Made by a program: the position numbers and the translations under genes. A model generated the notes under the pieces. It made no database searches. It saw only the letters and a list, made by a program, of their open reading frames with translations, and had not been told where the DNA came from. Shown here one piece after another: positions 8,858-17,295 of a stretch of 40,028 nucleotides of DNA. Each line of letters starts with the position of its first letter. The first letter of the stretch is position 1. The stretch comes from Deinococcus rhizophilus (lineage in GTDB: Bacteria > Deinococcota > Deinococci > Deinococcales > Deinococcaceae): assembly GCF_030271215.1 (NCBI RefSeq), contig NZ_JASNGB010000009.1, positions 1 through 40,028 on the forward strand, written 5' to 3'.

Positions 8858-10455
8858 AACGTTTTTGGACGCGCCTGCTGGGCCTGGCGGCCTGCCTGTC
8901 GGGTGGAGGTCTGGCGGCGAGTGGCTGCACCAGCCTGTACGCGACGACGACCAGTGGTAGCACGGCGCAACTCAGCTTCGTGAACACCGTCGCCCAGACC
9001 ATCCAGCCTGTCTATCAGGCGGCCGCTTCGGTGACCGCCATCAATGGACTGGCTCTGAATCCGGTGACGGGCGATCTTTACTGGATCAACCGAACAGGCA
9101 CGTCGAACATTCTGAATGTGTACGATACCCAGACGCAGACCAACACGGTCGTGGGAAGCCTTGCCCTCCCGGCTGAGGGGGCCGTGAACATCGGGGCTAC
9201 CTTTGACAATTCCACGGGCACGCCGCGCCTCTTTCTGCTGTACAGCAACTATCAGGCGCACGAAGTCAACCTGGCCACGTCCACCTACCGCACGCTGACC
9301 ATCAATCTTCCTGGCGGGTACAGCAAGCGGACCAGTACCAGTGGGGACATCATTTTCGTGGGCACGACCTTGTACGCGGTGATGGATGCCAATACAAGTG
9401 AGACATCCGGAGTTTACTACTTCACCCTCGGTGCGCCGACAGCCACGGCGACGACCCTCACCGCCAGTGACCCGGTTCGGCTCAGGACGAGCAGCGGGTT
9501 TATTACGGTGAATACCGTCAACGGGATTGCCATCAACGGCGCGGACAACACCACCTATGTTTCCCACAGCGACGGTGGAAACTTCGTTGGAAGGCTCACG
9601 ACGGGCACAGGGACTGTCGTCAACTTTCCCAGCACGACCAACGCGCCCAGCGACCTGTCCGACTGCAACAATGTTCCTGCAGTCCCGACGATCAGCAAAA
9701 CCTTCAGTTCAGGCAGTGTCATCCAGGGGGAAGACACGACCGTGACCCTCACCATCGGCAACAGCAATCCCAGCCCGTTCTTTCTCGAATCGGCCCTGAC
9801 GGACACGCTGCCGGCGGGTGTCGTGGTGGCCAGTTCACCGGCTGCGACCACAACCTGCACACAAGCCTCGAGCAGCGCGGCGCAGACCATCACGGCGGTC
9901 GCTGGAACGGGCAGTTTCAGTCTCCCCGCCAACACCCGGATTCCGGCTGGGGGCTGCACGGTCCGCGTCAACGTGACAACGACCTCCACCGGCTCCAAAG
10001 TGAACTCCCTCCCCGTGGGCAGCGTGGACACCACTGCTGGCTCCAACACAGCCGAGGCCAGAGCGACCCTGACAGTCAATGCCCATGTTACGGGTACCCT
10101 GCAAAAAACCCAGCGCAACGTCACCCAAGGAGGGACGGCGGGGACCGCGGACGTGGGCGGTCGGCCGGGCGACGTGATCGAGTACTGCCTCACGGCGACC
10201 CACCCAGGCACAGGCGTCGCCGACGCGACGGTCGCCAATCTCAAGGACACCCTGGCCAGCACCCTTACCCCCATCCCCGGAGCCTACGGGGGCAAGGACG
10301 TACAGCTGACCAAGGGCACCACCGTCACCACCCTGACCTTCGCTGCCGGCGACGACGCTGCCGCCCTGTCCGGGCGGACCCTGACGGTCGACATCCTGCC
10401 CTGGGGCAGCAGGAACCCAACGGCCCGGGTGTGTTTCCAGGCCAGGGTGAGCTGA
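8854..10455 (+). CDS. Secreted propeller-like plus DUF11-type protein (533 aa)
   Basis: The start overlaps the barrel gene stop as ATGA, implying translational coupling. Residues 1-25 form a signal peptide; the LAASGC that ends it could also serve as a weak lipobox. Residues about 45-260 contain recurring blocks such as INGLALNPVTGDLYWINR, FVGTTLYAVMD and INGIAINGADNTTYVSH, typical of beta-propeller-like surface proteins. From about 270 come DUF11-type domains (ISKTFSSGSVIQGEDTTVTL, LTDTLPAGVVVASSP; then a second copy with GGRPGDVIEYCLTATHPGTG). It is the last gene of the surface operon. Its base composition is slightly less GC-rich in the first kilobase than its neighbours. Role inferred: surface structural or adhesive protein. 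Confidence 0.75.
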   Translation: MKRFWTRLLGLAACLSGGGLAASGCTSLYATTTSGSTAQLSFVNTVAQTIQPVYQAAASVTAINGLALNPVTGDLYWINRTGTSNILNVYDTQTQTNTVVGSLALPAEGAVNIGATFDNSTGTPRLFLLYSNYQAHEVNLATSTYRTLTINLPGGYSKRTSTSGDIIFVGTTLYAVMDANTSETSGVYYFTLGAPTATATTLTASDPVRLRTSSGFITVNTVNGIAINGADNTTYVSHSDGGNFVGRLTTGTGTVVNFPSTTNAPSDLSDCNNVPAVPTISKTFSSGSVIQGEDTTVTLTIGNSNPSPFFLESALTDTLPAGVVVASSPAATTTCTQASSSAAQTITAVAGTGSFSLPANTRIPAGGCTVRVNVTTTSTGSKVNSLPVGSVDTTAGSNTAEARATLTVNAHVTGTLQKTQRNVTQGGTAGTADVGGRPGDVIEYCLTATHPGTGVADATVANLKDTLASTLTPIPGAYGGKDVQLTKGTTVTTLTFAAGDDAAALSGRTLTVDILPWGSRNPTARVCFQARVS

Positions 10456-10609
10456 GCACCGTCGCCGAGGCTCGGGAGAGGAGAATGACGGTGGCCGGGA
10501 AAGCCCAGTGGCGCGTTCAGCCGCCGCGGCCTGACCCTGGCCACCCTGCTTGCCCACTCTTCAATTCAGTGGCCTTTAGCTGGCCCCTATGTGGGCGGGG
10601 AGGTCCTGC
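10456..10609. other. Gap between surface operon and mobile element
   Basis: No gene and no hairpin with a T-run is visible. The bases next to the element tip, 10609 down to 10590 read on the minus strand (GCAGGACCTCCCCGCCCACA), are the position where a TnpB guide segment would lie. Confidence 0.5.
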
Positions 10610-10617
10610 TTGACACT

Positions 10618-10637
10618 CCCACGGATGAATCCGTGGG
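10618..10637 (-). repeat. Right-end hairpin of the IS200/IS605 element
   Basis: A perfect 7-bp stem CCCACGG/CCGTGGG with a 6-base loop. The same stem, with loop TTAAAA, can be rebuilt at the left end by removing the IS4 element. Such imperfectly distinguished twin hairpins are recognised by TnpA during single-strand transposition. Confidence 0.85.
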
Positions 10638-10650
10638 ATTCTGGTTCTCG

Positions 10651-11799
<1,149 letters not shown>

Positions 11800-11852
11800 G
11801 TTCTGACTCTAACAGAACTTGCGAAGGTCTGCAAGATATGGGAGACTGAGGC

Positions 11853-12056
11853 ATGGCAAAGAAGCGGCGGGTCTCGGAAATCGTGGAAGCGGTGCGGGAG
11901 TGCCAGTGCCTCAATGACGAAGGCTCCTCCTGGGGGTACAAACTGTTTGCCGGGCTGGAGGCGGAACTCACGCCCGGCGAGCGGCGGCGGGCGAACCAGG
12001 TTCTGGAAGGGCTTGGCCTGCCCACGTTCCAGGGCGATGCTTCAGCCCTCGGCTAA
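11853..12056 (+). CDS. Small protein of unknown function inside the TnpB element (67 aa)
   Basis: This reading frame is divergent from tnpB, with 53 bases between the two starts, and fills most of the element between tnpB and the left-end hairpin. It begins with ATG at 11853 with a purine-rich stretch (GGGAGACTGAGG) upstream. The product is charged and probably alpha-helical: a basic MAKKRR start, an acidic helix VSEIVEAVRECQCLNDE, and a second helix rich in Leu and Arg (ELTPGERRRANQVLEGLG). It is not a TnpA (no HUH motif, far too short). It may be a cargo or accessory protein of the element, or an antitoxin-like or DNA-binding protein; I do not recognise the family. Its codon use looks ordinary for the window, which supports coding. 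Confidence 0.5.
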   Translation: MAKKRRVSEIVEAVRECQCLNDEGSSWGYKLFAGLEAELTPGERRRANQVLEGLGLPTFQGDASALG

Positions 12057-12106
12057 CCGCTTCAGCATCGCCGCCCTGCGGGCGGCCTGGGTTCTACATC
12101 CCACGG

Positions 12107-12112
12107 TTAAAA
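12107..12112 (+). repeat. Target-site duplication TTAAAA, left copy
   Basis: TTAAAA directly abuts the left terminal inverted repeat at 12113. An identical copy abuts the right repeat at 13535-13540. It was originally the loop of the CCCACGG/CCGTGGG hairpin of the IS200/IS605 element. Confidence 0.85.
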
Positions 12113-12132
12113 CCCTGATCGTTACCCACAAG
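12113..12132 (+). repeat. Left terminal inverted repeat of the IS4-family element
   Basis: Twenty bases that match the reverse complement of 13515-13534 without mismatch. The transposase stop codon (12124-12122, minus strand) is inside this repeat. Confidence 0.92.
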
Positions 12133-13498
12133 TACCCTGGATGGACTGGGGCGTCCAGGCCAAATCCTGAAGTCGGAGCCAGCCGCGCCACAAGGTCTGC
12201 CAGCCGGGTTCGCCGTCTCCTGCTCGTCCGAGAAAACCACCTAACGCTGCCACAGCACGCCAGAATGTACGGAGCTGCACCTCCTCCACCGGCTGTCTCA
12301 ACCGGGTTGCGATGACTTGCACCAAAGGTGTGGGAACGTAAGACTGCGCTGGCTCATCACCTGCGGAACGCGACGCGTTCCGCAACCACAGGAGTCGTAC
12401 AGCGACCAACGACAGAAATCCAAGGAGGCGGGTCAGACGTTCGGCCGTCCTGAGCTGTCGATCTTCGATGCGACAGCCTGTTTTTAAGCACTTGTGATAG
12501 TCCTCGACCAACCACCTGGACGCATACCACGTGGTTTTTTCCAGAGCTTGATCAATGGTGGTGACGGGCAAGGTGCTCAACAGCACCCATTCCAACTCCT
12601 GGCCTCCCGTTGCCAGGTCGTACGCTCGAACGCACCACACCTGCTGAGCCGGATGATGACGCTCTGCTCCATTTTTGGGGGCGTACAGCCACCCCACATC
12701 GTAGGCAATCCCCAAGACGACTTCGCATTTGGGCCGCCCCTGCTCGGCGGGGCGTGAGAGCGAGATCGTCGATACCGGGGGATGGCGGCGCATCCAGTCC
12801 AAGATTTTGTCGTCCCCCTGGGCTGTGCGGACGCACCGATTCTGGGCCAATCGAATCAGCACGTGCCAGTCGAGTTGCCGAGCAATGCGCAGATAGCTGA
12901 ACACGTCGCTGCCCCGGTCCCCCACGCTCACCCAAGTACAGCCTGGTGGTGCCGGTCCAATCGCTTGCACTGTTTCGGCCCAGACGTCGTACTCCGTACG
13001 ACGTTTTGCACGCTCTGAGCGCGTCTCATGGCCCTTGTTGACCGCCGTACGAGTCCACGTCTGTTGCCAAGCCAAGCCGAGAATCTGCGGGACGGCGTCT
13101 TTGGTCGTGACGGTCAGGGCGGTATGCACCATTAGACCCTGCCCGTGCGTATCTCCGATGTGCCCCAAGCCGACGGTGGCGGGATGGGCACTGAAATCCA
13201 GGGTGGTCGTGTCCTGGATGAACAGCACAGGCCGAGCGGTCTGCTCGGCCTGTGCTCGGGTGTGCTGCCAATGCGCACGACAGACTGACGGGTGGTCGAG
13301 TGTTGATCCATCCAAGAGCCGGTAGGCGGCTTTGAGTTCAGCCCAGGTGCCGCATTGTTGCGGAAGTGAGCCCTCTGGACAGGACGCCAGTGCAGTTCCA
13401 AGTTGAACCGCACGCCGTGTGCGGCGAGGGTCACCTAGGCGGAGGGTACTCCACTGTTGTTCAGCCCACAGGTAAGGATCGAGCCATTGGGTCTCCAT
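12122..13498 (-). CDS. IS4-family DDE transposase (458 aa)
   Basis: The N-terminal part has the Tn5-transposase-like DNA-binding signature (LGDPRRTRRAVQLGTALAS, then TWAELKAAYRLLD, about residues 21-62). The catalytic residues are visible: D96 in FIQDTTTLDFS, D194 in VSVGDRGSDVFSYL, and E332 inside the family YREK signature Y325-x2-R328-x3-E332-x6-K339. The length of 458 is close to the 476 of Tn5 transposase. It starts with ATG at 13498, 17 bases inside the right inverted repeat, and runs nearly the whole length of the element. The gene is intact. It catalyses cut-and-paste movement of this element. Confidence 0.95.
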   Translation of the reverse strand: METQWLDPYLWAEQQWSTLRLGDPRRTRRAVQLGTALASCPEGSLPQQCGTWAELKAAYRLLDGSTLDHPSVCRAHWQHTRAQAEQTARPVLFIQDTTTLDFSAHPATVGLGHIGDTHGQGLMVHTALTVTTKDAVPQILGLAWQQTWTRTAVNKGHETRSERAKRRTEYDVWAETVQAIGPAPPGCTWVSVGDRGSDVFSYLRIARQLDWHVLIRLAQNRCVRTAQGDDKILDWMRRHPPVSTISLSRPAEQGRPKCEVVLGIAYDVGWLYAPKNGAERHHPAQQVWCVRAYDLATGGQELEWVLLSTLPVTTIDQALEKTTWYASRWLVEDYHKCLKTGCRIEDRQLRTAERLTRLLGFLSLVAVRLLWLRNASRSAGDEPAQSYVPTPLVQVIATRLRQPVEEVQLRTFWRAVAALGGFLGRAGDGEPGWQTLWRGWLRLQDLAWTPQSIQGTCG

Positions 13499-13514
13499 GC
13501 CACAGTGTGATCGA

Positions 13515-13534
13515 CTTGTGGGTAACGATCAGGG
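13515..13534 (+). repeat. Right terminal inverted repeat of the IS4-family element
   Basis: CTTGTGGGTAACGATCAGGG, the exact reverse complement of 12113-12132. It lies just upstream of the transposase start at 13498. Confidence 0.92.
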
Positions 13535-13540
13535 TTAAAA
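13535..13540 (+). repeat. Target-site duplication TTAAAA, right copy
   Basis: It matches the copy at 12107-12112 and is followed by CCGTGGG (13541-13547), the other half of the split left-end hairpin. Confidence 0.85.
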
Positions 13541-13583
13541 CCGTGGGCTTTCCACCCAGACCCTTTCTCTGTAACTCTGATCC

Positions 13584-13766
13584 ATGACCCTCCTGCCAGT
13601 TCCTTTTGGACGACTGCTCGCCGCTTTACATCCGTCCTCTGCCGAGCAGACCGCGGGGGAGCAAGTGGATGATCAGGGCATTCTGGAAGAAGATCTGCCT
13701 CCCCCCACCAAGATCAATCCTCTCGACTTTGAGGACGTCCTGCGAGCGCTCGGGTGTGAAGGGTAA
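13584..13766 (+). CDS. Small hypothetical protein (60 aa)
   Basis: A short frame directly to the right of the mobile-element border (13570). It starts with ATG at 13584 without a clear ribosome binding site. The product begins with a short hydrophobic stretch (MTLLPVPFGRLLAALH), is acidic in the middle (DDQGILEEDLPPP) and ends with NPLDFEDVLRALGCEG, which could form a helix. The sequence composition looks protein-like, but it is too short to place in a family. It may be a remnant of a gene disturbed by the insertion; function unknown. Confidence 0.35.
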   Translation: MTLLPVPFGRLLAALHPSSAEQTAGEQVDDQGILEEDLPPPTKINPLDFEDVLRALGCEG

Positions 13767-13851
13767 TTGCATCTCCACTTCCCCCGCGCACCCATCAAGA
13801 GCAGAAGCCGCGCGGCGTCCAAGGTCAGGAAGGCTTAGGGCACGCCGTGAA

Positions 13852-14265
13852 TCAGGAGCGGGGCATCAGCCGCGGCAACCGGTCAGGAAACTTCACGGCC
13901 ACACGGGTCACGCTCAGGGGCGCTGCGGTGGGATCCACCGTGATCCATTGCCCGGCCATAAAGGGTGGACTGGGCTGCAGGTCGATAGCCCGCAGGTGCA
14001 AACGCCCCTGAGCCGGCAGGAACACGCACCAGGGATCAGGAGTGCGGAAGACCCGCATCGGAAGGACACTCTGAAGCGCCAGGGTCGTGCCCACCCAGGC
14101 CTCTATCAGCAAGCAGGCCTCATCACGCGAGAGATCTGCAGGATCCACATCAATCTGGACCTCGAGTCGGTCCGGTTGACCCTGAATAGAAGTCCACCCA
14201 GGCAGCACGTTGCGGTCGCTCACCGCACTGCGAAAACTCACATGATTGGCTGAGGGATTGGTCAT
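13852..14265 (-). CDS. Hypothetical protein (137 aa)
   Basis: An isolated minus-strand gene between the mobile-element block and the protease gene. It starts with ATG at 14265, preceded on the minus strand by GGACAG. The product is mostly beta-strand-like, with alternating residues in LEVQIDVDPADLSRDEACLLIEAWVG and LPMRVFRTPDPWCVFLPAQGRLHLRAIDL. There is no signal peptide or membrane segment, so it is likely cytoplasmic. No catalytic motif or known domain is recognised. No operon partner lies on the same strand nearby. A competing plus-strand frame (13606-14253) is rich in Arg/His/Pro and looks like its shadow. Confidence 0.55.
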   Translation of the reverse strand: MTNPSANHVSFRSAVSDRNVLPGWTSIQGQPDRLEVQIDVDPADLSRDEACLLIEAWVGTTLALQSVLPMRVFRTPDPWCVFLPAQGRLHLRAIDLQPSPPFMAGQWITVDPTAAPLSVTRVAVKFPDRLPRLMPRS

Positions 14266-14462
14266 CTGTCCACACTACCGCGCGCTGTCCACGCTTCGCT
14301 GAGGTTCCTGCGGGCAACGTGAAGGTCCGTCGTCGGTGCCCAGGTCCCCCTGTCATGCACTCTGAGAAGCTGACCTCCTCGCCGCCAGTCCCCTGGAGAG
14401 GGAGAACTCCCCTACACTGAGTGGGCCCGTCTTTGGTACGCGCTGACCCCGGAGGTCTTCCC

Positions 14463-15785
14463 TTGAAGTTCCGTCTTCTTTTCTTGCCTGCCCTGCTGTG
14501 TGTGGCCTGCCAGGACCCACGCCAAGGTGGACCCCCTGCTCCCGGCGCCTGCCGTCCGGCTTCGGCCTCCACGGCCAGTGTCCTTTCCCTTCCGGGCACG
14601 TTTTCTGGAATGATGGCCAGAACACCCGCCTCAAACTGGTCCATGCCCCGGGTGCCGGGTCAGATGCTCGTTCAGGGACCTGGCCCGGGTACCTCCGTGC
14701 TCCAGGCACAGACCTCTCGCCTCGCCAGGGACCTGTGGCTGGTGCACACCCCCGCCGGCATGGCGGATCAGGCGTTTGCCCATCGGCTGGCGCGCGAGGG
14801 AGTCCACGTTCAACCGGACTTCCTTTACCACGCCCTCGAGGTCCGCCCGAACGACCCCGGATTTCCGGGCAACGGCGGCATGTCGGGGGGCCCCAACGAG
14901 ACCCAGACCTACCTCACCCGCATCGGGTTCCCGGAGGCCTGGACCGCGCTGGACGCATGTGGGAAAACGCCGCGTGGCGCCCCCACGGCAGTGCTCGACA
15001 CCGGTGTGGATGCGGACCATCCGGACCTTGCCGGGCGCCTGAAGGCCACCGTTGACCTCACCGGACAGAACAGCCCGGACACCGACACGTACGGCCACGG
15101 CACGACGAGCGTGGGCCTGATCGCGGCCGCGACCAATAACCGGCTGGGGCTGGCCGGCATTACCTGGGAGGGGCAGACCGCGCTGTCGGTCCGGGTCTTC
15201 GACCGTCAGGGCTCCGCCAGCACCAGCACACTGGTTCAGGCCCTGCAGTACGCCACGCAGCAGGGTGCCCGCGTGATCAACCTGAGCCTGGGACTGCCGG
15301 AAGACCCCGGGGACGCGGCGCTGGATGCGGCGCTTGCCGAAGCAGGCCGCACGGCCGTCCTTGTCGCTGCGGCAGGCAACACCAACGGCACGGGGGTGTA
15401 CTACCCAGCGAGCCACCCCGCGGTGCTGGCTGTCGGCGCAGTGGGACCGGATCCAGGCGCCCTGGCCTGCTACAGCGCGCGCCCAACCGCCCAGTTTCCC
15501 CGCGCCCTCGACCTGGTCGCTCCCGGTGGGGCCGGCAGCACGCTGTGCGCGGGAACCTCAGCCTCAGATGATCTGCTGGTGCTCGTCCCCGGAGGCTATG
15601 CCCGGCGTGCTGGCACCAGCCTCGCGGCGCCTCTGGTCAGTGGTGTCGCCTCCCTGATGCGGGCGGCGAATCCCGGGCTGAGCGCCAGCCAGACCCGTGC
15701 CCTGCTCGTGGAGTCGGCTGACCGGTCCGGCGGCCTACCCATGCTCGACGCGGAAGCGGCCGTACGGGCCGCCCTGGGTCAGTAA
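14463..15785 (+). CDS. Secreted subtilisin-like (S8) serine protease, possible lipoprotein (440 aa)
   Basis: The TTG at 14463 is chosen because GGAGG (14451-14455) lies 7 bases upstream and the resulting N-terminus is a signal peptide (MKFRLLFLPALLCVAC). The in-frame GTG at 14421 would put polar residues in front of it. C16 may be a lipidation site, although the lipobox is imperfect. The catalytic triad is complete: D179 (AVLDTGVDADHPDL), H212 (TYGHGTTSVGLI) and S386 (AGTSLAAPLVSG), with the oxyanion Asn in AAAGNTNGTG. Residues about 25-165 form a prodomain/linker region. It starts a three-gene unit and ends 4 bases before the ligase-like gene, so it probably works in the envelope with that system, for example in maturation of surface proteins. 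Substrate unknown. Confidence 0.9.
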   Translation: MKFRLLFLPALLCVACQDPRQGGPPAPGACRPASASTASVLSLPGTFSGMMARTPASNWSMPRVPGQMLVQGPGPGTSVLQAQTSRLARDLWLVHTPAGMADQAFAHRLAREGVHVQPDFLYHALEVRPNDPGFPGNGGMSGGPNETQTYLTRIGFPEAWTALDACGKTPRGAPTAVLDTGVDADHPDLAGRLKATVDLTGQNSPDTDTYGHGTTSVGLIAAATNNRLGLAGITWEGQTALSVRVFDRQGSASTSTLVQALQYATQQGARVINLSLGLPEDPGDAALDAALAEAGRTAVLVAAAGNTNGTGVYYPASHPAVLAVGAVGPDPGALACYSARPTAQFPRALDLVAPGGAGSTLCAGTSASDDLLVLVPGGYARRAGTSLAAPLVSGVASLMRAANPGLSASQTRALLVESADRSGGLPMLDAEAAVRAALGQ

Positions 15786-15789
15786 TCGG

Positions 15790-17295
15790 GTGAGTCCGAC
15801 ATCTCCCCCCCGCTGGACCCTGGTCTGGCTGGCCTTGCTGCCTGCTGCGTACGTCCTGTCACCGCTCTCGGTGCTGGCCCTGCCGTGGCTGCGCCGTCTG
15901 TCACCCGCCGCAAAGACCCTGCTGCTGCTCTACGCCCTGAGTCAGGTGCTTCCGGCTCTGCTTGCCCCAGAGCCGGTGCTGGCCACCGCGCTGGCCCTGG
16001 GACGCACCCTGCTGGTGTTCGGACTTATGGGTGTGGGGACCAGCCTGGGGCAGACGCGGTCCTTTCAGGGAGTGGCGGTGGGCCTCGCTCTCGTCTTCGC
16101 CACCGCCCTGGGGTGGAGTGTCCTCGGCGGCGCCGACCTGTTGATCGGGCGCCTGGGCCATCCCTACATGACGCCCATCACGCTCGGCCTCCTGGGGGCT
16201 ACCGGTGTGTGGCTCTCGGCGCTGGGTGGGGGGGGCTGGTGGCGACTGCCGCTGGGCCTGGGCAGCTTGCTGGTCCTGCTGCTCTCCGGGAGCCGGGGGG
16301 CGCTGGCCGCCGCGCTGCTGGGCCTGGGTCTGGGATTCGCCGTTCAAAGTGGTCGGCGCCTCGCGCTGGGGCTGCTGGCCGGCTTGGCCGTCCTCGGCGC
16401 GGCGGTCACGCTGGGCAGCCGACTGGATGTCAGCACTCTGACCCGTCTGGTCAGTACCGGGACCACGGGCCGGGACGTCGTGTGGGACCAGACGCTGGAG
16501 GTGATTCAGGCGTATCCGCTGGGTGGGGTCGGCAGTTACCGGCTGGGGACGTTCCTCGCGTCCCCAGGCGAATCCTGCCGCCTGTGGAGCCGCCCCGACC
16601 AGACAGAACCGTCCTGTCCGGCCTGGGCGGAAGGCCTCGGCAGCCCCTGGCTGATTGCCCACAACGGGGTGTTGCAGCAGTGGGCCGAGACCGGTCCCCT
16701 GGGGGTGCTCGGGCTCGTGATGCTGGCGGGGAGCGCACTCGCTGCGGCCTGGACGCGGCGTGACCCACTCGGTGCCGCCCTGCTGGGAGGCCTGCTGCTC
16801 ACCAACCTGAGCGACAACACCCTGTTGGTCCCTGGACCTTTCGTCGGTGAGCTCTTCTGGATCGTGGCCGGGGTCCAGCTTGCCCACCTGGAGCGCGCCG
16901 GCCTGCGGGAAGGACTGACCGCCGCGGGCCTGCTGCTGCTGCTCTCGCTTCCCCTGCTGGCCCGGGCCCTCCCTGCGCCCACCGTGGTCGCCCAGTTGGA
17001 CACCCTTCAGGCTCCGCAACAGGCACTGAGGACTGAGGACTACACTGCCTTCGTTCGGTTTGGCGTTCCTCCTGGGACATACCGGGCGGTGCTGACCAGT
17101 TGCCAGGTGACCTGCGCGACGGTGGACAGCACGCCTTTTACCGCCACGGCACAGGAGGCCCCCATGCTGCGCCTGTCTGGCCCTCTGCGTCCCCTGCCCA
17201 CCCAGGACCTGGAGCTGCGGCTCTATCCCGGCGAGGCGTCTTTTGGCAGCCGCCCTCTGGGCCGCTACCGCTGGACCGTGGAGGTCCGGCGGTGA
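15790..17295 (+). CDS. O-antigen ligase/polymerase-like membrane protein with extracellular tail (501 aa)
   Basis: GTG at 15790 is the first usable start after the protease stop (15785); the longer frame from 15697 shadows the protease gene. About ten or more hydrophobic segments span residues 10-400. The Wzy_C/WaaL-type periplasmic loop is clear: GGVGSYRLGTF, then PWLIAHNGVLQQWAETGPLG with H291 and the downstream E-x-G, which are characteristic of O-antigen ligases, polymerases and O-linked oligosaccharyltransferases. After the last membrane span comes an extracellular domain of about 80 residues with a Cys pair (SCQVTC) ending RYRWTVEVRR. The protein at 23679-25217 has the same architecture with its key His at residue 289, so the two are paralogues. 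It overlaps the next gene by 4 bases. Polymerase, ligase and protein glycosylation roles cannot be separated from sequence. Confidence 0.85.
   Translation: MSPTSPPRWTLVWLALLPAAYVLSPLSVLALPWLRRLSPAAKTLLLLYALSQVLPALLAPEPVLATALALGRTLLVFGLMGVGTSLGQTRSFQGVAVGLALVFATALGWSVLGGADLLIGRLGHPYMTPITLGLLGATGVWLSALGGGGWWRLPLGLGSLLVLLLSGSRGALAAALLGLGLGFAVQSGRRLALGLLAGLAVLGAAVTLGSRLDVSTLTRLVSTGTTGRDVVWDQTLEVIQAYPLGGVGSYRLGTFLASPGESCRLWSRPDQTEPSCPAWAEGLGSPWLIAHNGVLQQWAETGPLGVLGLVMLAGSALAAAWTRRDPLGAALLGGLLLTNLSDNTLLVPGPFVGELFWIVAGVQLAHLERAGLREGLTAAGLLLLLSLPLLARALPAPTVVAQLDTLQAPQQALRTEDYTAFVRFGVPPGTYRAVLTSCQVTCATVDSTPFTATAQEAPMLRLSGPLRPLPTQDLELRLYPGEASFGSRPLGRYRWTVEVRR

Larger units (their letters stand above)
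12113..13534 (-). mobile_element. IS4-family insertion sequence (1422 bp), complete
   Basis: The ends are perfect 20-bp terminal inverted repeats: CCCTGATCGTTACCCACAAG at 12113-12132 and its reverse complement at 13515-13534. Both sides are flanked by TTAAAA (12107-12112 and 13535-13540), a 6-bp direct repeat. Inside is one transposase gene on the minus strand, whose stop codon lies within the left repeat. The intact ends, duplication and open frame indicate a recent, possibly still active insertion. Confidence 0.93.

Noticed and set aside
13606..14253. 215-residue plus-strand frame between the mobile elements and the protease
   Set aside because: Arg/His/Pro-rich composition and complete overlap with the more protein-like minus-strand gene at 13852-14265.
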